NCBI GenBank assembly: GCA_041685625.1
Contig: JAWLFJ010000001.1
Coordinates: 1-64,000, forward strand
Reading direction: 5' to 3'
Source: Albimonas sp041685625
Lineage (GTDB): Bacteria; Pseudomonadota; Alphaproteobacteria; Rhodobacterales; Rhodobacteraceae
DNA: 64,000 nucleotides
Below the pieces are notes generated by a model, which had not been told where the DNA came from, made no database searches, and saw only the letters and a list, made by a program, of their open reading frames with translations. The first letter of the stretch is position 1; each line of letters opens with the position of its first letter. A program made the translations under genes and the position numbers. Of this stretch, positions 46,157 through 53,909 are shown piece after piece.

Positions 46157-47401
46157 ATGACCCGCTATTCGGTCTTCGCCATCGCGCGGGAGGCGCGGCG
46201 CTTCCATTCGGGTTGGGAGCGGGCATGGCGCTCGCCCGAGCCGAAGGGCGAGTACGACGTCGTGATCGTCGGCGGCGGGGGGCACGGGCTGGCGACGGCC
46301 TACTACCTCGCCAAGGAGCACGGCGTCCGGAACGTCGCGGTGCTGGAGAAGGGCTGGCTCGGCGGCGGCAACACCGGGCGCAACACGACGATCATCCGGT
46401 CGAACTACCTGCGCCCGCCCTCGACGGCGATCTACGAGAAGGCGCGGCGGCTTTACGAGACGCTGAGCGGGGAGCTGAACTTCAACATCATGTTCTCGCC
46501 CCGCGGCGTGCTGATGCTGTGCCAGACGGAGCACGAGCTGCGCGCGATGCGCCGCACCGAGAGCGCGAACCGGGCGGCGGGGGTGAAGACCGAGATGGTC
46601 TCGCCCGCCAAGGCGAAGGAACTCTGCCCGATCCTCAACGTGAAGGGGCCGCGCTATCCGGTGCTCGGCGGGCTCTGGCAGGCGCGCGGCGGGACAGCGC
46701 GGCACGACGCGGTGGCCTGGGGCTATGCGCGGGCGGCGAGCGATCTGGGCGTGGACATCGTGCAGAACTGCGAGGTCACCGGGATCGAGCGGGACGGCGA
46801 GGGGGTGCGGGCGGTGCGCACCAGCCGGGGCGAGATCCGGACGCGCAAGCTGGCGATCGTGGTGGCCGGGCATTCCGGCGTGCTGGCGGAGATGGCGGGC
46901 TTCCGGCTGCCGATCGAATCGGTGGCGCTGCAGGCGCTGGTCTCGGAGCCGGTGAAGCCGGTGATGGACATCGTGGTGATGGCCAACACCGTGCACGGCT
47001 ACATGAGCCAGTCCGACAAGGGCGAGCTGGTCATCGGCGGCGGCGCGGACGGCTACAACAACTACACCCAGCGCGGCAGCTTCCCGCAGGTCGAGGAGAC
47101 GGTGCGGGCGCTGTGCGAGACCTTCCCGATCGTCAGCCGGCTGAAGATGCTGCGCCAGTGGGGCGGGATCGTGGACATGACCGGCGACCGCTCGCCGATC
47201 ATCTCGAAGACGCCGGCGCCCGGGATCGTGATCAACTGCGGCTGGGGGACCGGCGGGTTCAAGGCGATCCCCGGCTCGGGCTGGGCGACGGCGGGGCTGA
47301 TCGCGAAGGGCGAGGACCCGATCGCGGCGCCTTTCGGGCTGGAGCGGTTCCGGGAGGGGCGGATGATCGACGAGTCGGTCGCCGCGGCGGTGGCGCATTG
47401 A
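46157..47401 (+). CDS. soxB: Sarcosine oxidase beta subunit
   Basis: The subunit of heterotetrameric sarcosine oxidase that binds covalent FMN and FAD and oxidises sarcosine to glycine, formaldehyde and H2O2, using folate in SoxA. The 414-residue protein has the dinucleotide motif 'YDVVIVGGGGHGLATAYYLA', the block 'GNTGRNTTIIRSNYLRPPS' and 'GGLWQARGGTARHDAVAWGY', where the His is likely the flavin attachment site. It ends 'GRMIDESVAAAVAH'. AGGAGG precedes the ATG. In contrast to a usual soxBDAG order, 583 nt with two antisense genes separate it from soxD. Confidence 0.95.
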   Translation: MTRYSVFAIAREARRFHSGWERAWRSPEPKGEYDVVIVGGGGHGLATAYYLAKEHGVRNVAVLEKGWLGGGNTGRNTTIIRSNYLRPPSTAIYEKARRLYETLSGELNFNIMFSPRGVLMLCQTEHELRAMRRTESANRAAGVKTEMVSPAKAKELCPILNVKGPRYPVLGGLWQARGGTARHDAVAWGYARAASDLGVDIVQNCEVTGIERDGEGVRAVRTSRGEIRTRKLAIVVAGHSGVLAEMAGFRLPIESVALQALVSEPVKPVMDIVVMANTVHGYMSQSDKGELVIGGGADGYNNYTQRGSFPQVEETVRALCETFPIVSRLKMLRQWGGIVDMTGDRSPIISKTPAPGIVINCGWGTGGFKAIPGSGWATAGLIAKGEDPIAAPFGLERFREGRMIDESVAAAVAH

Positions 47402-47424
47402 CCGCCGCGGGCGCGGCCGGGGCG

Positions 47425-47709
47425 TCAGTCGCCGAAGGACTCGTCGAAGGGGGCGCCGTCGTCCTCGAGCTCCCAAGGCGCGCCGTCGTCGCCGGCTTCG
47501 TCGGCGAGGTGGACAGCGGCGGCGTGGGCGGCGCGGAACGCCTCGTGATGCGCGGCGGTCAGCGGATCGCCCCGGAGATCTGCGTGCCAGCGCGCACCGG
47601 GGGGGAGGCTTCGGGCCAGTGCGGCTTCCGCGGCGCGGGCGGCCCCTGCGGCCGCCGGGCCGGCGGGGACGCGCCAGTCGAGGGGGTCGTGCAGGCCGTC
47701 GAGCGCCAT
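47425..47709 (-). CDS. Small acidic protein antisense within the sox locus
   Basis: A 94-residue protein on the strand opposite to sox. It starts 'MALDGLHDPLDWRVPAGPAA' and ends with an acidic tail 'EAGDDGAPWELEDDGAPFDE'. Codon third positions are almost all G/C, and GGGAGA precedes the ATG at 47709; an alternative ATG lies at 47748. I do not recognise a family. Sitting in the soxB-soxD gap, it may be part of sox regulation or an unrelated insertion. The coding call rests on codon use and plausible composition only. Confidence 0.55.
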   Translation of the reverse strand: MALDGLHDPLDWRVPAGPAAAGAARAAEAALARSLPPGARWHADLRGDPLTAAHHEAFRAAHAAAVHLADEAGDDGAPWELEDDGAPFDESFGD

Positions 47710-47781
47710 GGGGTGTCTCCCTTGATGTTCGTGGATTGTTCCTATCACGTGGCGGCAATGGAACGCAACGGGAACGTCGCC

Positions 47782-47919
47782 TCAGTCCTCGGCGTCTTCG
47801 GGCGATGCGACGCGGGCGCCGAGGATCGCGCCGGCCGCGAGCGACGCGAGGGCGCCGAGGATCAGGACGGCGAGGAGGGCGCCGGCGCCGGGCGGCGGCG
47901 GGTCGTCGGGATGGGGCAT
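47782..47919 (-). CDS. Small single-pass membrane protein antisense within the sox locus
   Basis: A 45-residue peptide with a Pro/Asp-rich start ('MPHPDDPPPPGAG'), one hydrophobic helix ('ALLAVLILGALASLAAGAIL') and an acidic end ('RVASPEDAED'). GGAGAGA lies before the ATG at 47919. It is followed on the same strand by the 94-residue gene after 72 nt, so they may form a two-gene unit. Function unknown; the short length leaves doubt. Confidence 0.45.
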   Translation of the reverse strand: MPHPDDPPPPGAGALLAVLILGALASLAAGAILGARVASPEDAED

Positions 47920-47984
47920 CGGGGTCTCTCCGGCTGGTTCGCCGGGAGGGATCGCGCGATTCGGGTTACGGAAGGGCTGAGGCC

Positions 47985-48320
47985 ATGCTGAGGCTGAGAT
48001 GCCCCGTCTGCGGGGTCGAGGGCGAGGAGACGGAGTTCCATCCGGGCGGCGAGGCGCATCTGCGCCGCGAAGGGCCGGGGAGCGATGACGCGGCCTTCGC
48101 CGCCTATCTCTTCGAGCGGCGCAATCCGAAGGGCGTGCATTTCGAGCGCTGGCGGCACGCCTACGGTTGCGGGAAGTGGTTCCACGTCGCGCGCTGCACG
48201 GCGACGATGGAGGTGTTCGCGGAATATTCCGCCGAGGTCTCCGCGCCGCCGGAGGACGTGATCGAGCGCATCCGGGCGCGGCGGCCGGGGTTCGGGTCTC
48301 CGTTCGGGGAGGGCGCGTGA
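47985..48320 (+). CDS. soxD: Sarcosine oxidase delta subunit
   Basis: The small zinc-binding subunit of heterotetrameric sarcosine oxidase. The 111-residue protein shows 'LRCPVCGVEGEETEFHPGGE' with a CPxCG pair and 'RHAYGCGKWFHVARCTATME', giving the Cys-His-Cys zinc site typical of SoxD. 'YLFERRNPKGVHFERW' is also conserved. It is slightly longer at the C-terminal end than many relatives ('RPGFGSPFGEGA'). The stop shares a base with the soxA start (TGATG). Confidence 0.93.
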   Translation: MLRLRCPVCGVEGEETEFHPGGEAHLRREGPGSDDAAFAAYLFERRNPKGVHFERWRHAYGCGKWFHVARCTATMEVFAEYSAEVSAPPEDVIERIRARRPGFGSPFGEGA

Positions 48321-51319
48321 TGGCGCGGCGGGTGCAGGCCGGCGGGCGGCGGATCGACCGCGCCAAGCCGGTGACGTTCCGGTTCGACGGGCGGCGGATG
48401 AAGGGCTTCGAGGGCGACACGCTCGCCTCGGCGCTGCTCGCCTCGGGGCGGCTCGTGATGGGGCGGAGCTTCAAGTATCACCGGCCGCGCGGACCCGTGG
48501 CGGCGGGGGCGGAGGAGCCGAACGCGCTGGTGAGCGTCGGCGCCGGGGACCGGCGGACGCCGAACCTGCGGGCGACGGTCGCGCCGCTGTCGGAGGGGCT
48601 GGCGGCGGAAAGCCAGAACCGCTGGCCGTCGCTCGATCTCGACGTCGGCGAGGTCAACGCGCTGGCGTATCGCTGGTTTCCGGCGGGGTTCTACTACAAG
48701 ACCTTCATGCGGCCGCGGGCGCTGTGGAAGCACCTGTTCGAGCCGGTGATCCGGCGGGCGGCGGGGCTGGGGCGCGCGCCGGAGCGGCCGGACCCGGACG
48801 ATTACGAGCATTATCACCACGAGACGGAGGTGGTGGTCGCCGGGGGCGGGGTCTCGGGCCTCGCCGCGGCGCTCGCGGCCTCGCGCGGCGGCGCGCGGGT
48901 GCTGCTGGTCGAGCGCGCCGGCTGGTGGGGCGGGCGCGCGCCGACCGACGGGGCGGAGATCGACGGCAGGCCCGCGGAGGCCTGGGTGCGCGAGGCGGTC
49001 GCGGAACTGCGCGCCTCCTCCCGCGTGACGATGCGGCTGAACGCGGAGCTCGCCAGCGTGCAGGATCACGGCTTCTGCCTCGTGATCGAGGACGCGGCGG
49101 CGAACGGGGCCGAGGGGCTGCGCGAGCGGCTCTGGAAGGTGCGCGCGGGCCGGGTCGTCACGGCGACGGGGGCGATCGAGCGGCCGATCGCCTTCGTGGG
49201 CAACGACCGTCCGGGGGTGATGCTGGCCTCGGCGATGCGCGATTACCTCGATCTCTGGGGCGTGGCGGTCGGGCGGCGGGTGGTCGTCGCCACGGTCTGC
49301 GACGACGGATACCGGACGGCCTTGGCGCTGAAGGGCGCGGGGTCGGAGGTGACGCTCGTGGACGCGCGCGAGGCGGCGGGGCCGCTGAGGGCCGAGGCGG
49401 AGGGCGCCGGGGTCGCGGTGATCGCCGGGGCGGCGGTCTGGGAGGTCTCGGGCCGGATGCGGGTGAAGGGCGTGCGCGTCGGGGCCGTGGACGGCTCGGG
49501 CGAGGCGCGGGAGATCCGCTGCGACGCGGTGGCGATGGCGGGCGGATGGTCTCCGGTCGTGCATCTGTTCAGCCAGGCGGGCGGCAGGCTGCGCTGGGAC
49601 GCCGAGGGCGCGATGTTCCGCCCCGATGCGGCGCGGGCGGCGACGGGCGCGGACGGCGAGCCCTTCGTGATCGCGGCGGGGACGGCGAACGGCGAGCTTC
49701 GGGTCGGCGCCGCCCTGGCGGACGCCCATGCGGCGGGCGTGCGGGCGGCGAAGGAGGTGCTGCGGAAGCCTTGCGCGGCGTCGGCGGCCGGGTCGGCGCC
49801 GGCGGGGGTCGACGCGGAGGAGGCGGCGTTGCGGCCGCTCTGGACCTCGCCCGAGGGGATGGGGCCGGAGGCGGCCTCGCACGCCTTCGTGGACTTCCAG
49901 AACGACGTGAAGGTCGCGGACGTGCGGCTCGCGGCGCAGGAGGGCTACGAGAGCGTCGAGCACGCCAAGCGCTACACGACGCTCGGCATGGCGACGGATC
50001 AAGGCAAGCTTTCGAACGTCGTGGGCCTCGCGATTCTCGCGGAGGCGCGGGGGGCGGAGATCCCGCAGGTGGGGACGACGACCTTCCGCCCGCCCTACAC
50101 GCCGCTGACGCTGGGCACGATCGCGGGGGCGAACCGGCGCGAGCTGTTCAAGCCGGTGCGGCGCACGCCGATGGACGCCTGGCACGACGCCGCCGGCGCG
50201 GACTGGGAACCGGTGGGCGACTGGCGCCGGCCGTTCTGCTACCGGCGCGGCGGCGAGACGCGCGAGCAGGCGGTGGAGCGGGAGATCCTGGCGACGCGCG
50301 GGTCGGTGGGGATGCTCGACGCCTCGACCCTCGGCAAGATGCTGGTGGCGGGGCCGGACGCAGGCGTCTTTCTGGATCGCGTCTACACCAACATGATGAG
50401 CACGCTGAAGCCGGGGCGCTGCCGCTACGGGCTGATGTGCGACGAGGGCGGGTTCCTGTTCGACGACGGCGTGGTGGCGCGGCTGTCGGAGGACGCGTTC
50501 CTGCTGCACACCACCTCGGGCGGCGCCGGGCGGGTGCATGGCTGGCTCGAGGAGTGGCTGCAGACGGAGTGGTGGGATCTGCGGGTCTGGGTCGCGGACG
50601 TCACCGAGCAGTGGGCGCAGGTCGCCGTCGTGGGGCCGAAGGCGCGCGAGGTGCTGGAGCGGCTCGGCGGGATGGACCTGTCGCGCGAGGCGCTGCCCTT
50701 CATGGGGATGGCGGAAGGGACGCTCGGCGGGATGGCGGCGCGGGTCTGTCGGATCTCGTTCTCGGGGGAGCTCTCCTACGAGGTCGCGGTGCCGGCGAGC
50801 CGCGGGCAGGCCCTCTGGGACGCGCTGCGGGAGGCCGGCGCCGAGTTCGGGATCACGCCCTACGGGACCGAGGCGCTGCACGTCATGCGGGCCGAGAAGG
50901 GCTTCGTCATGATCGGGGACGAGACCGACGGGACGGTGACGCCGCTCGATCTCGGGCTCGGCTGGGCGGTGTCGAAGAAGAAGGACGACTTCCTCGGCAA
51001 GCGCGGGATGATGCGGAGCGATCTGGTGCGGGAGGACCGCTTGCGGCTGGTCGGGCTGGAGACGGTCGATCCCGAGGCGGTGCTGCCGGACGGCGCCCAT
51101 GCGGTCGAAGGGCGCGGGCGCGCGCGCCGGACGATCGGGCACGTCACCTCGACCTATCGCTCGCCGACGCTGGGGCGGTCGATCGCCCTGGCGCTGGTCG
51201 AGCGAGGGCCGGAGCGGATGGGCGAGGTGCTGCGCTTCCCGGTGAAGGGGGGCGCGGTGAAGGCGCGTGTGGTCGCGCCGGGATGGTACGATCCGGAAGG
51301 GGAGCGGCAGGATGTCTAG
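48320..51319 (+). CDS. soxA: Sarcosine oxidase alpha subunit
   Basis: A 999-residue multi-domain subunit. The N terminus (to about 100) carries a ferredoxin-like part with 'KPVTFRFDGRRMKGFEGDTL' and 'FKYHRPRGPVAAGAEEPNAL'. An NAD-binding half follows ('VVAGGGVSGLAAALAASRGG' around residue 175). The C-terminal half is an aminomethyltransferase (folate) domain with 'RGSVGMLDASTLGKMLVAGP', 'VAVVGPKAREVLERLGG' and 'GELSYEVAVPASRGQALWD'. It converts the methyl group with tetrahydrofolate. The ATG 1 nt after the soxD stop is used; soxG overlaps the end by 8 nt. Confidence 0.95.
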   Translation: MARRVQAGGRRIDRAKPVTFRFDGRRMKGFEGDTLASALLASGRLVMGRSFKYHRPRGPVAAGAEEPNALVSVGAGDRRTPNLRATVAPLSEGLAAESQNRWPSLDLDVGEVNALAYRWFPAGFYYKTFMRPRALWKHLFEPVIRRAAGLGRAPERPDPDDYEHYHHETEVVVAGGGVSGLAAALAASRGGARVLLVERAGWWGGRAPTDGAEIDGRPAEAWVREAVAELRASSRVTMRLNAELASVQDHGFCLVIEDAAANGAEGLRERLWKVRAGRVVTATGAIERPIAFVGNDRPGVMLASAMRDYLDLWGVAVGRRVVVATVCDDGYRTALALKGAGSEVTLVDAREAAGPLRAEAEGAGVAVIAGAAVWEVSGRMRVKGVRVGAVDGSGEAREIRCDAVAMAGGWSPVVHLFSQAGGRLRWDAEGAMFRPDAARAATGADGEPFVIAAGTANGELRVGAALADAHAAGVRAAKEVLRKPCAASAAGSAPAGVDAEEAALRPLWTSPEGMGPEAASHAFVDFQNDVKVADVRLAAQEGYESVEHAKRYTTLGMATDQGKLSNVVGLAILAEARGAEIPQVGTTTFRPPYTPLTLGTIAGANRRELFKPVRRTPMDAWHDAAGADWEPVGDWRRPFCYRRGGETREQAVEREILATRGSVGMLDASTLGKMLVAGPDAGVFLDRVYTNMMSTLKPGRCRYGLMCDEGGFLFDDGVVARLSEDAFLLHTTSGGAGRVHGWLEEWLQTEWWDLRVWVADVTEQWAQVAVVGPKAREVLERLGGMDLSREALPFMGMAEGTLGGMAARVCRISFSGELSYEVAVPASRGQALWDALREAGAEFGITPYGTEALHVMRAEKGFVMIGDETDGTVTPLDLGLGWAVSKKKDDFLGKRGMMRSDLVREDRLRLVGLETVDPEAVLPDGAHAVEGRGRARRTIGHVTSTYRSPTLGRSIALALVERGPERMGEVLRFPVKGGAVKARVVAPGWYDPEGERQDV

Positions 51320-51830
51320 GCGGGCGCGGCCGGCGACGGCGGAGCGGCTGACGCCGCGCGGGATGGTGGCGCTCAGGGCGGCGCCGGAGGCGATGGCGGC
51401 GGTGGCGGAGGCGGCGGGCGTCGCCGATCCCGCCCTGCGGCGCTGGGAGGGCGCCGGCGACCGGGCGCTGGTCTGGATGAGCCCCGACGAGCGGCTGCTG
51501 ATCTGCCCGCGCTGGGACGCGGCGGCGCTGGCGGGCGCGCTGGCGGAGGTGGCGGGGCTGGCCGCGGACGTCTCGGACATGCGCGCCGCGTTCCGGGTGG
51601 CGGGGCCGGGGGCGCGGGACGTTCTGGCCAAGGGCGCGGCGGTGGATCTCTCCCGCGCGGCGTTCGGCGCGGGCGACGTGCGGCGGACGCATCTGGCCGA
51701 GGTGGCGGCGATGATCCGCGGGACGGGGGAGGCGGAGTTCGAGCTGCTCTGCTTCCGTTCGGTCGAGGGTCACGTGGCGCGCTGGCTGGAGATCGCGACG
51801 ATGCCGGGACGGGCGCCGGCGGTGCTCTGA
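51312..51830 (+). CDS. soxG: Sarcosine oxidase gamma subunit
   Basis: The fourth subunit of heterotetrameric sarcosine oxidase. The 172-residue protein has 'LTPRGMVALRAAPEAMAAVA', then 'RALVWMSPDERLLICPRWDA', 'VSDMRAAFRVAGPGARDVLA' and 'FELLCFRSVEGHVARWLEIA', which match the low-conservation GcvT-like SoxG family. Its ATG lies 8 nt inside soxA, which suggests coupled translation. It ends the sox operon. Confidence 0.9.
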   Translation: MSRRARPATAERLTPRGMVALRAAPEAMAAVAEAAGVADPALRRWEGAGDRALVWMSPDERLLICPRWDAAALAGALAEVAGLAADVSDMRAAFRVAGPGARDVLAKGAAVDLSRAAFGAGDVRRTHLAEVAAMIRGTGEAEFELLCFRSVEGHVARWLEIATMPGRAPAVL

Positions 51831-51906
51831 CCCGCGCCTCGCGTGCCATGCGGATCTTCACGGTTCGTTGACGCGCCATGCGCCCAGCGCAAAGCGGGCT
51901 TCGGTT

Positions 51907-51923
51907 TTTGTGCGGTGCACAAA
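51907..51923. promoter_or_regulatory. TTTGTGC-GGT-GCACAAA inverted repeat before small gene
   Basis: A perfect 7-bp inverted repeat with a 3-nt centre lies 92 nt upstream of the 53-residue gene, in an AT-richer stretch (51895-51960). The core TGC-N3-GCA resembles PhaR sites described for related bacteria (TGC...GCA repeats), but other regulators may use such a site. It could also act as a short hairpin. Confidence 0.4.
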
Positions 51924-52014
51924 GGGACAGTGCCGCTTAATTGTAAGGCCAACGAAGCAAGGAGCCCTCGGGGGCCGCGCGAGGCGCGGCGGGGGCTCGC
52001 CAAGGAGGCCCAAC

Positions 52015-52176
52015 ATGAACCGTCACATCGTCACCGACGCCGAGATCCGAATCCTCGAAGCCGATGCCCGCCGCATGCGCGCGGAGGCGTTCCGGAATGC
52101 GGGCGCGGCGTTCTCCGTCTGGATCCGCGGGCTCTTCGCGGGCGCCGAGACGCCGAAGGGCGGCCGCACGGCCTGA
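52015..52176 (+). CDS. Small protein with basic amphipathic helix
   Basis: A 53-residue protein of unknown function with a near-perfect AAGGAGG ribosome binding site (52002-52008). 'AEIRILEADARRMRAEAFRN' is an amphipathic helix, followed by 'AGAAFSVWIRGLFAG'. It resembles the short Rhodobacterales proteins named after RSP_7527, whose role is unknown, and it echoes the 69-residue gene at 38133. The strong ribosome site and the operator-like repeat upstream argue that it is highly expressed. A large hairpin follows. Confidence 0.7.
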   Translation: MNRHIVTDAEIRILEADARRMRAEAFRNAGAAFSVWIRGLFAGAETPKGGRTA

Positions 52177-52270
52177 GCCGACGCCGCACCGGATCGGGCC
52201 GCGGTTCCTCCCATCCGCCGGCCCGCACGCGCCGCGTCGAGCCCTCATCCCCGGCAACGACGCGGCCGTG

Positions 52271-52304
52271 AGCCCCCGCCCGGACCTCCCGCCGGGCGGG
52301 GGCT
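52271..52304. terminator. Hairpin between the small gene and sulfotransferase gene
   Basis: AGCCCCCGCCCGG (52271-52283) pairs with CCGGGCGGGGGCT (52292-52304) around an 8-nt loop, giving a 13-bp stem. It lies 95 nt after the small gene and 9 nt before the convergent sulfotransferase stop, and can serve both. Confidence 0.65.
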
Positions 52305-52312
52305 TCGCGTCT

Positions 52313-53524
52313 TCAGGAGGCCGCGGCGAGGCGCTTCTGCCAGCCCGTCGGCCCCTCGAGCGGGGCGAGGCCGAGTTCGGCCTCGGCGAAGGCCAGCAGC
52401 GCGTAGTCGCGGGCGTACCAGTCCTTCAGGATCTCCACCGCCTCCGGCGAGAGGCGGGCGTCGTCGTCGTAGCGGTTGGCGTGGGCGCGGGTCTCGTCCT
52501 CGGGCAGGCGCAGCGTGTCGGGCGCGCCGAGGCGCTCGAGAAGGCGGGAGAAGTCCTCCGCCAGCCGCTCCTGGCGCATCAGCAGGAGGATGTCGGGCGC
52601 GCGGGCGCGGAGCGTTTCCTCATCGACGAACCAATCCCATAGGCTCGTGCGGACGTGATTGACGCCGCGCATGGCGGCTTCGGCGGCCTCGCGGGTCCCG
52701 GCGTCTTCGGCGCGGAGGGCGCGGGCGAGGGCGTCGGGCGTCGTGAAGCGTTCGAAGCAGGCGCGCTCGGCCTTGTTCCAGGGATTGTGGTAGCGGGGCC
52801 TGCCCTCGCGCAGGCGCGAGAAGAAGCCGGAGACGTAGCGGTCGATCGGGTCGCGCAGCACCGCCACGAGCTTCTCGCCCGGCGGCAGGTCGGCGAGGGT
52901 GAAGCGGTGCGGGCAGGGGCGGATCGCGCAGGTCTCGGTCCCCGCCCGGCGGATCGGGTCGAGGGCCTCCTTCAGGGCGGTCCCGGCGGTCTTGCGGATG
53001 TGCATCAGGTGCACGACCGGGCGGCCCTTCGGATCCGGCGGGGTCGGAAACGGCGGCGGCCCGTCCTTGGCGGCGCGGCGCTTGCGCCGGCGCTCGGCCT
53101 TGTCGAGGTAGACCGAGTCGACATCGCGGTCGCCGGCCTTGCGCGGGGCGCCCCGGCCCTTGCGGCCGCCTCCGCCGCCCTTGCCGCCTCCGCCGCCCTC
53201 TGCGGCGTCCGCGCGCTTCGCGGCGGCGCCCTTGAGGGGCGCGTCGCCGGCGAGCGGCTCTTCGCGCTCGGCCTTGGCTCGGCGGCGGCGTTTCGGACCC
53301 TGACCGGAGCCGGCGCGACGCCGGCCGGCGCCGCGGTTTCGGCCTGGCCCGTCACCAGCGGCGGCGCGACGCCCGGCGCGCCCGGAGCTCCGGGCGACGT
53401 CGCCGTCGTCCTGCGCTCCGGCGCCGGCCTTGCGGGCGGCGCCCTTGCGGGGGCCGGACGTCCGGGAAGGCTTCGGAGCCTTGGCCGCGATGAGCCCGAG
53501 GCGGCGTAGGAGGCGGGTCAGCAC
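52313..53524 (-). CDS. Sulfotransferase-family protein with basic low-complexity N terminus
   Basis: A 403-residue protein in two parts. Residues 20-165 are disordered and strongly basic: Arg/Lys/Gly/Ala-rich with a Gly-Lys run near 110-125. Residues 168-395 look like a family 2 sulfotransferase: the 5' phosphosulfate loop is 'HIRKTAGTALKEALDP' (175-190) and the 3' phosphate site is 'LRDPIDRYVSGFFSRLREG' (223-241). It should transfer sulfate from PAPS to a carbohydrate or lipid; the acceptor is unknown. No signal peptide is visible; the first 13 residues are an amphipathic stretch. The basic arm could bind acidic polymer or membrane. No PAPS-making genes are nearby. Confidence 0.75.
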   Translation of the reverse strand: MLTRLLRRLGLIAAKAPKPSRTSGPRKGAARKAGAGAQDDGDVARSSGRAGRRAAAGDGPGRNRGAGRRRAGSGQGPKRRRRAKAEREEPLAGDAPLKGAAAKRADAAEGGGGGKGGGGGRKGRGAPRKAGDRDVDSVYLDKAERRRKRRAAKDGPPPFPTPPDPKGRPVVHLMHIRKTAGTALKEALDPIRRAGTETCAIRPCPHRFTLADLPPGEKLVAVLRDPIDRYVSGFFSRLREGRPRYHNPWNKAERACFERFTTPDALARALRAEDAGTREAAEAAMRGVNHVRTSLWDWFVDEETLRARAPDILLLMRQERLAEDFSRLLERLGAPDTLRLPEDETRAHANRYDDDARLSPEAVEILKDWYARDYALLAFAEAELGLAPLEGPTGWQKRLAAAS

Positions 53525-53909
53525 GGCGTTTCCTCCCGCGGTGAACTACGGGCCACGTCTTGGGGCGCCGCGCCGGCCCTCGCAAGGGGATCGACTTGCC
53601 GCCGGCGCCCGTCGAGGACCCGGATCCCCGATCCGCCGGGGGGCGTGAGAATCCTGTGCGCTTTCCTTGGCGCGCCGCCGGCGACCCATCCGGCGTGCCT
53701 CGGGAATCGGGCTGCGACCTGCAGGCCGACGCCATTCCGCCGGAAGTCGTTTCCAGACGGTCATTGACGTTACGTCGCCGGCTGGGTTAACCATCGCCGC
53801 ATAGTCGTTTCCGCGGGGGCAGCTCCCGCGTTGGTGAGGCCGTCGTTGCGTGTCCGGCTCCTGAAGCGTTCGGACGCACCCCGTCTCGAAGCCAACCTGA
53901 GGGAATGAC
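53525..53909. other. Divergent gap between the sulfotransferase and vWA genes
   Basis: No gene is seen in these 385 bases. The right half is less GC-rich than its surroundings and holds the probable promoter of the vWA gene (see entry) and a small hairpin GCGGG-GGCAGCT-CCCGC near 53812-53829. The left half near the sulfotransferase start has no clear signal. Confidence 0.5.
53764..53792 (+). promoter_or_regulatory. Candidate promoter of the vWA gene
   Basis: TTGACG (53764-53769) and TTAACC (53787-53792) are 17 nt apart, a fair sigma-70-type match, and the second lies within the palindrome GGTTAACC. It would give a 5' leader of about 110 nt. The call rests only on this spacing. Confidence 0.35.

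Noticed and set aside
47425..47919. Treating the two antisense frames in the sox gap as shadows
   Set aside because: I considered dropping them, but no gene runs on the plus strand there, their third positions are strongly G/C, and both have ribosome sites; they were kept at moderate confidence.
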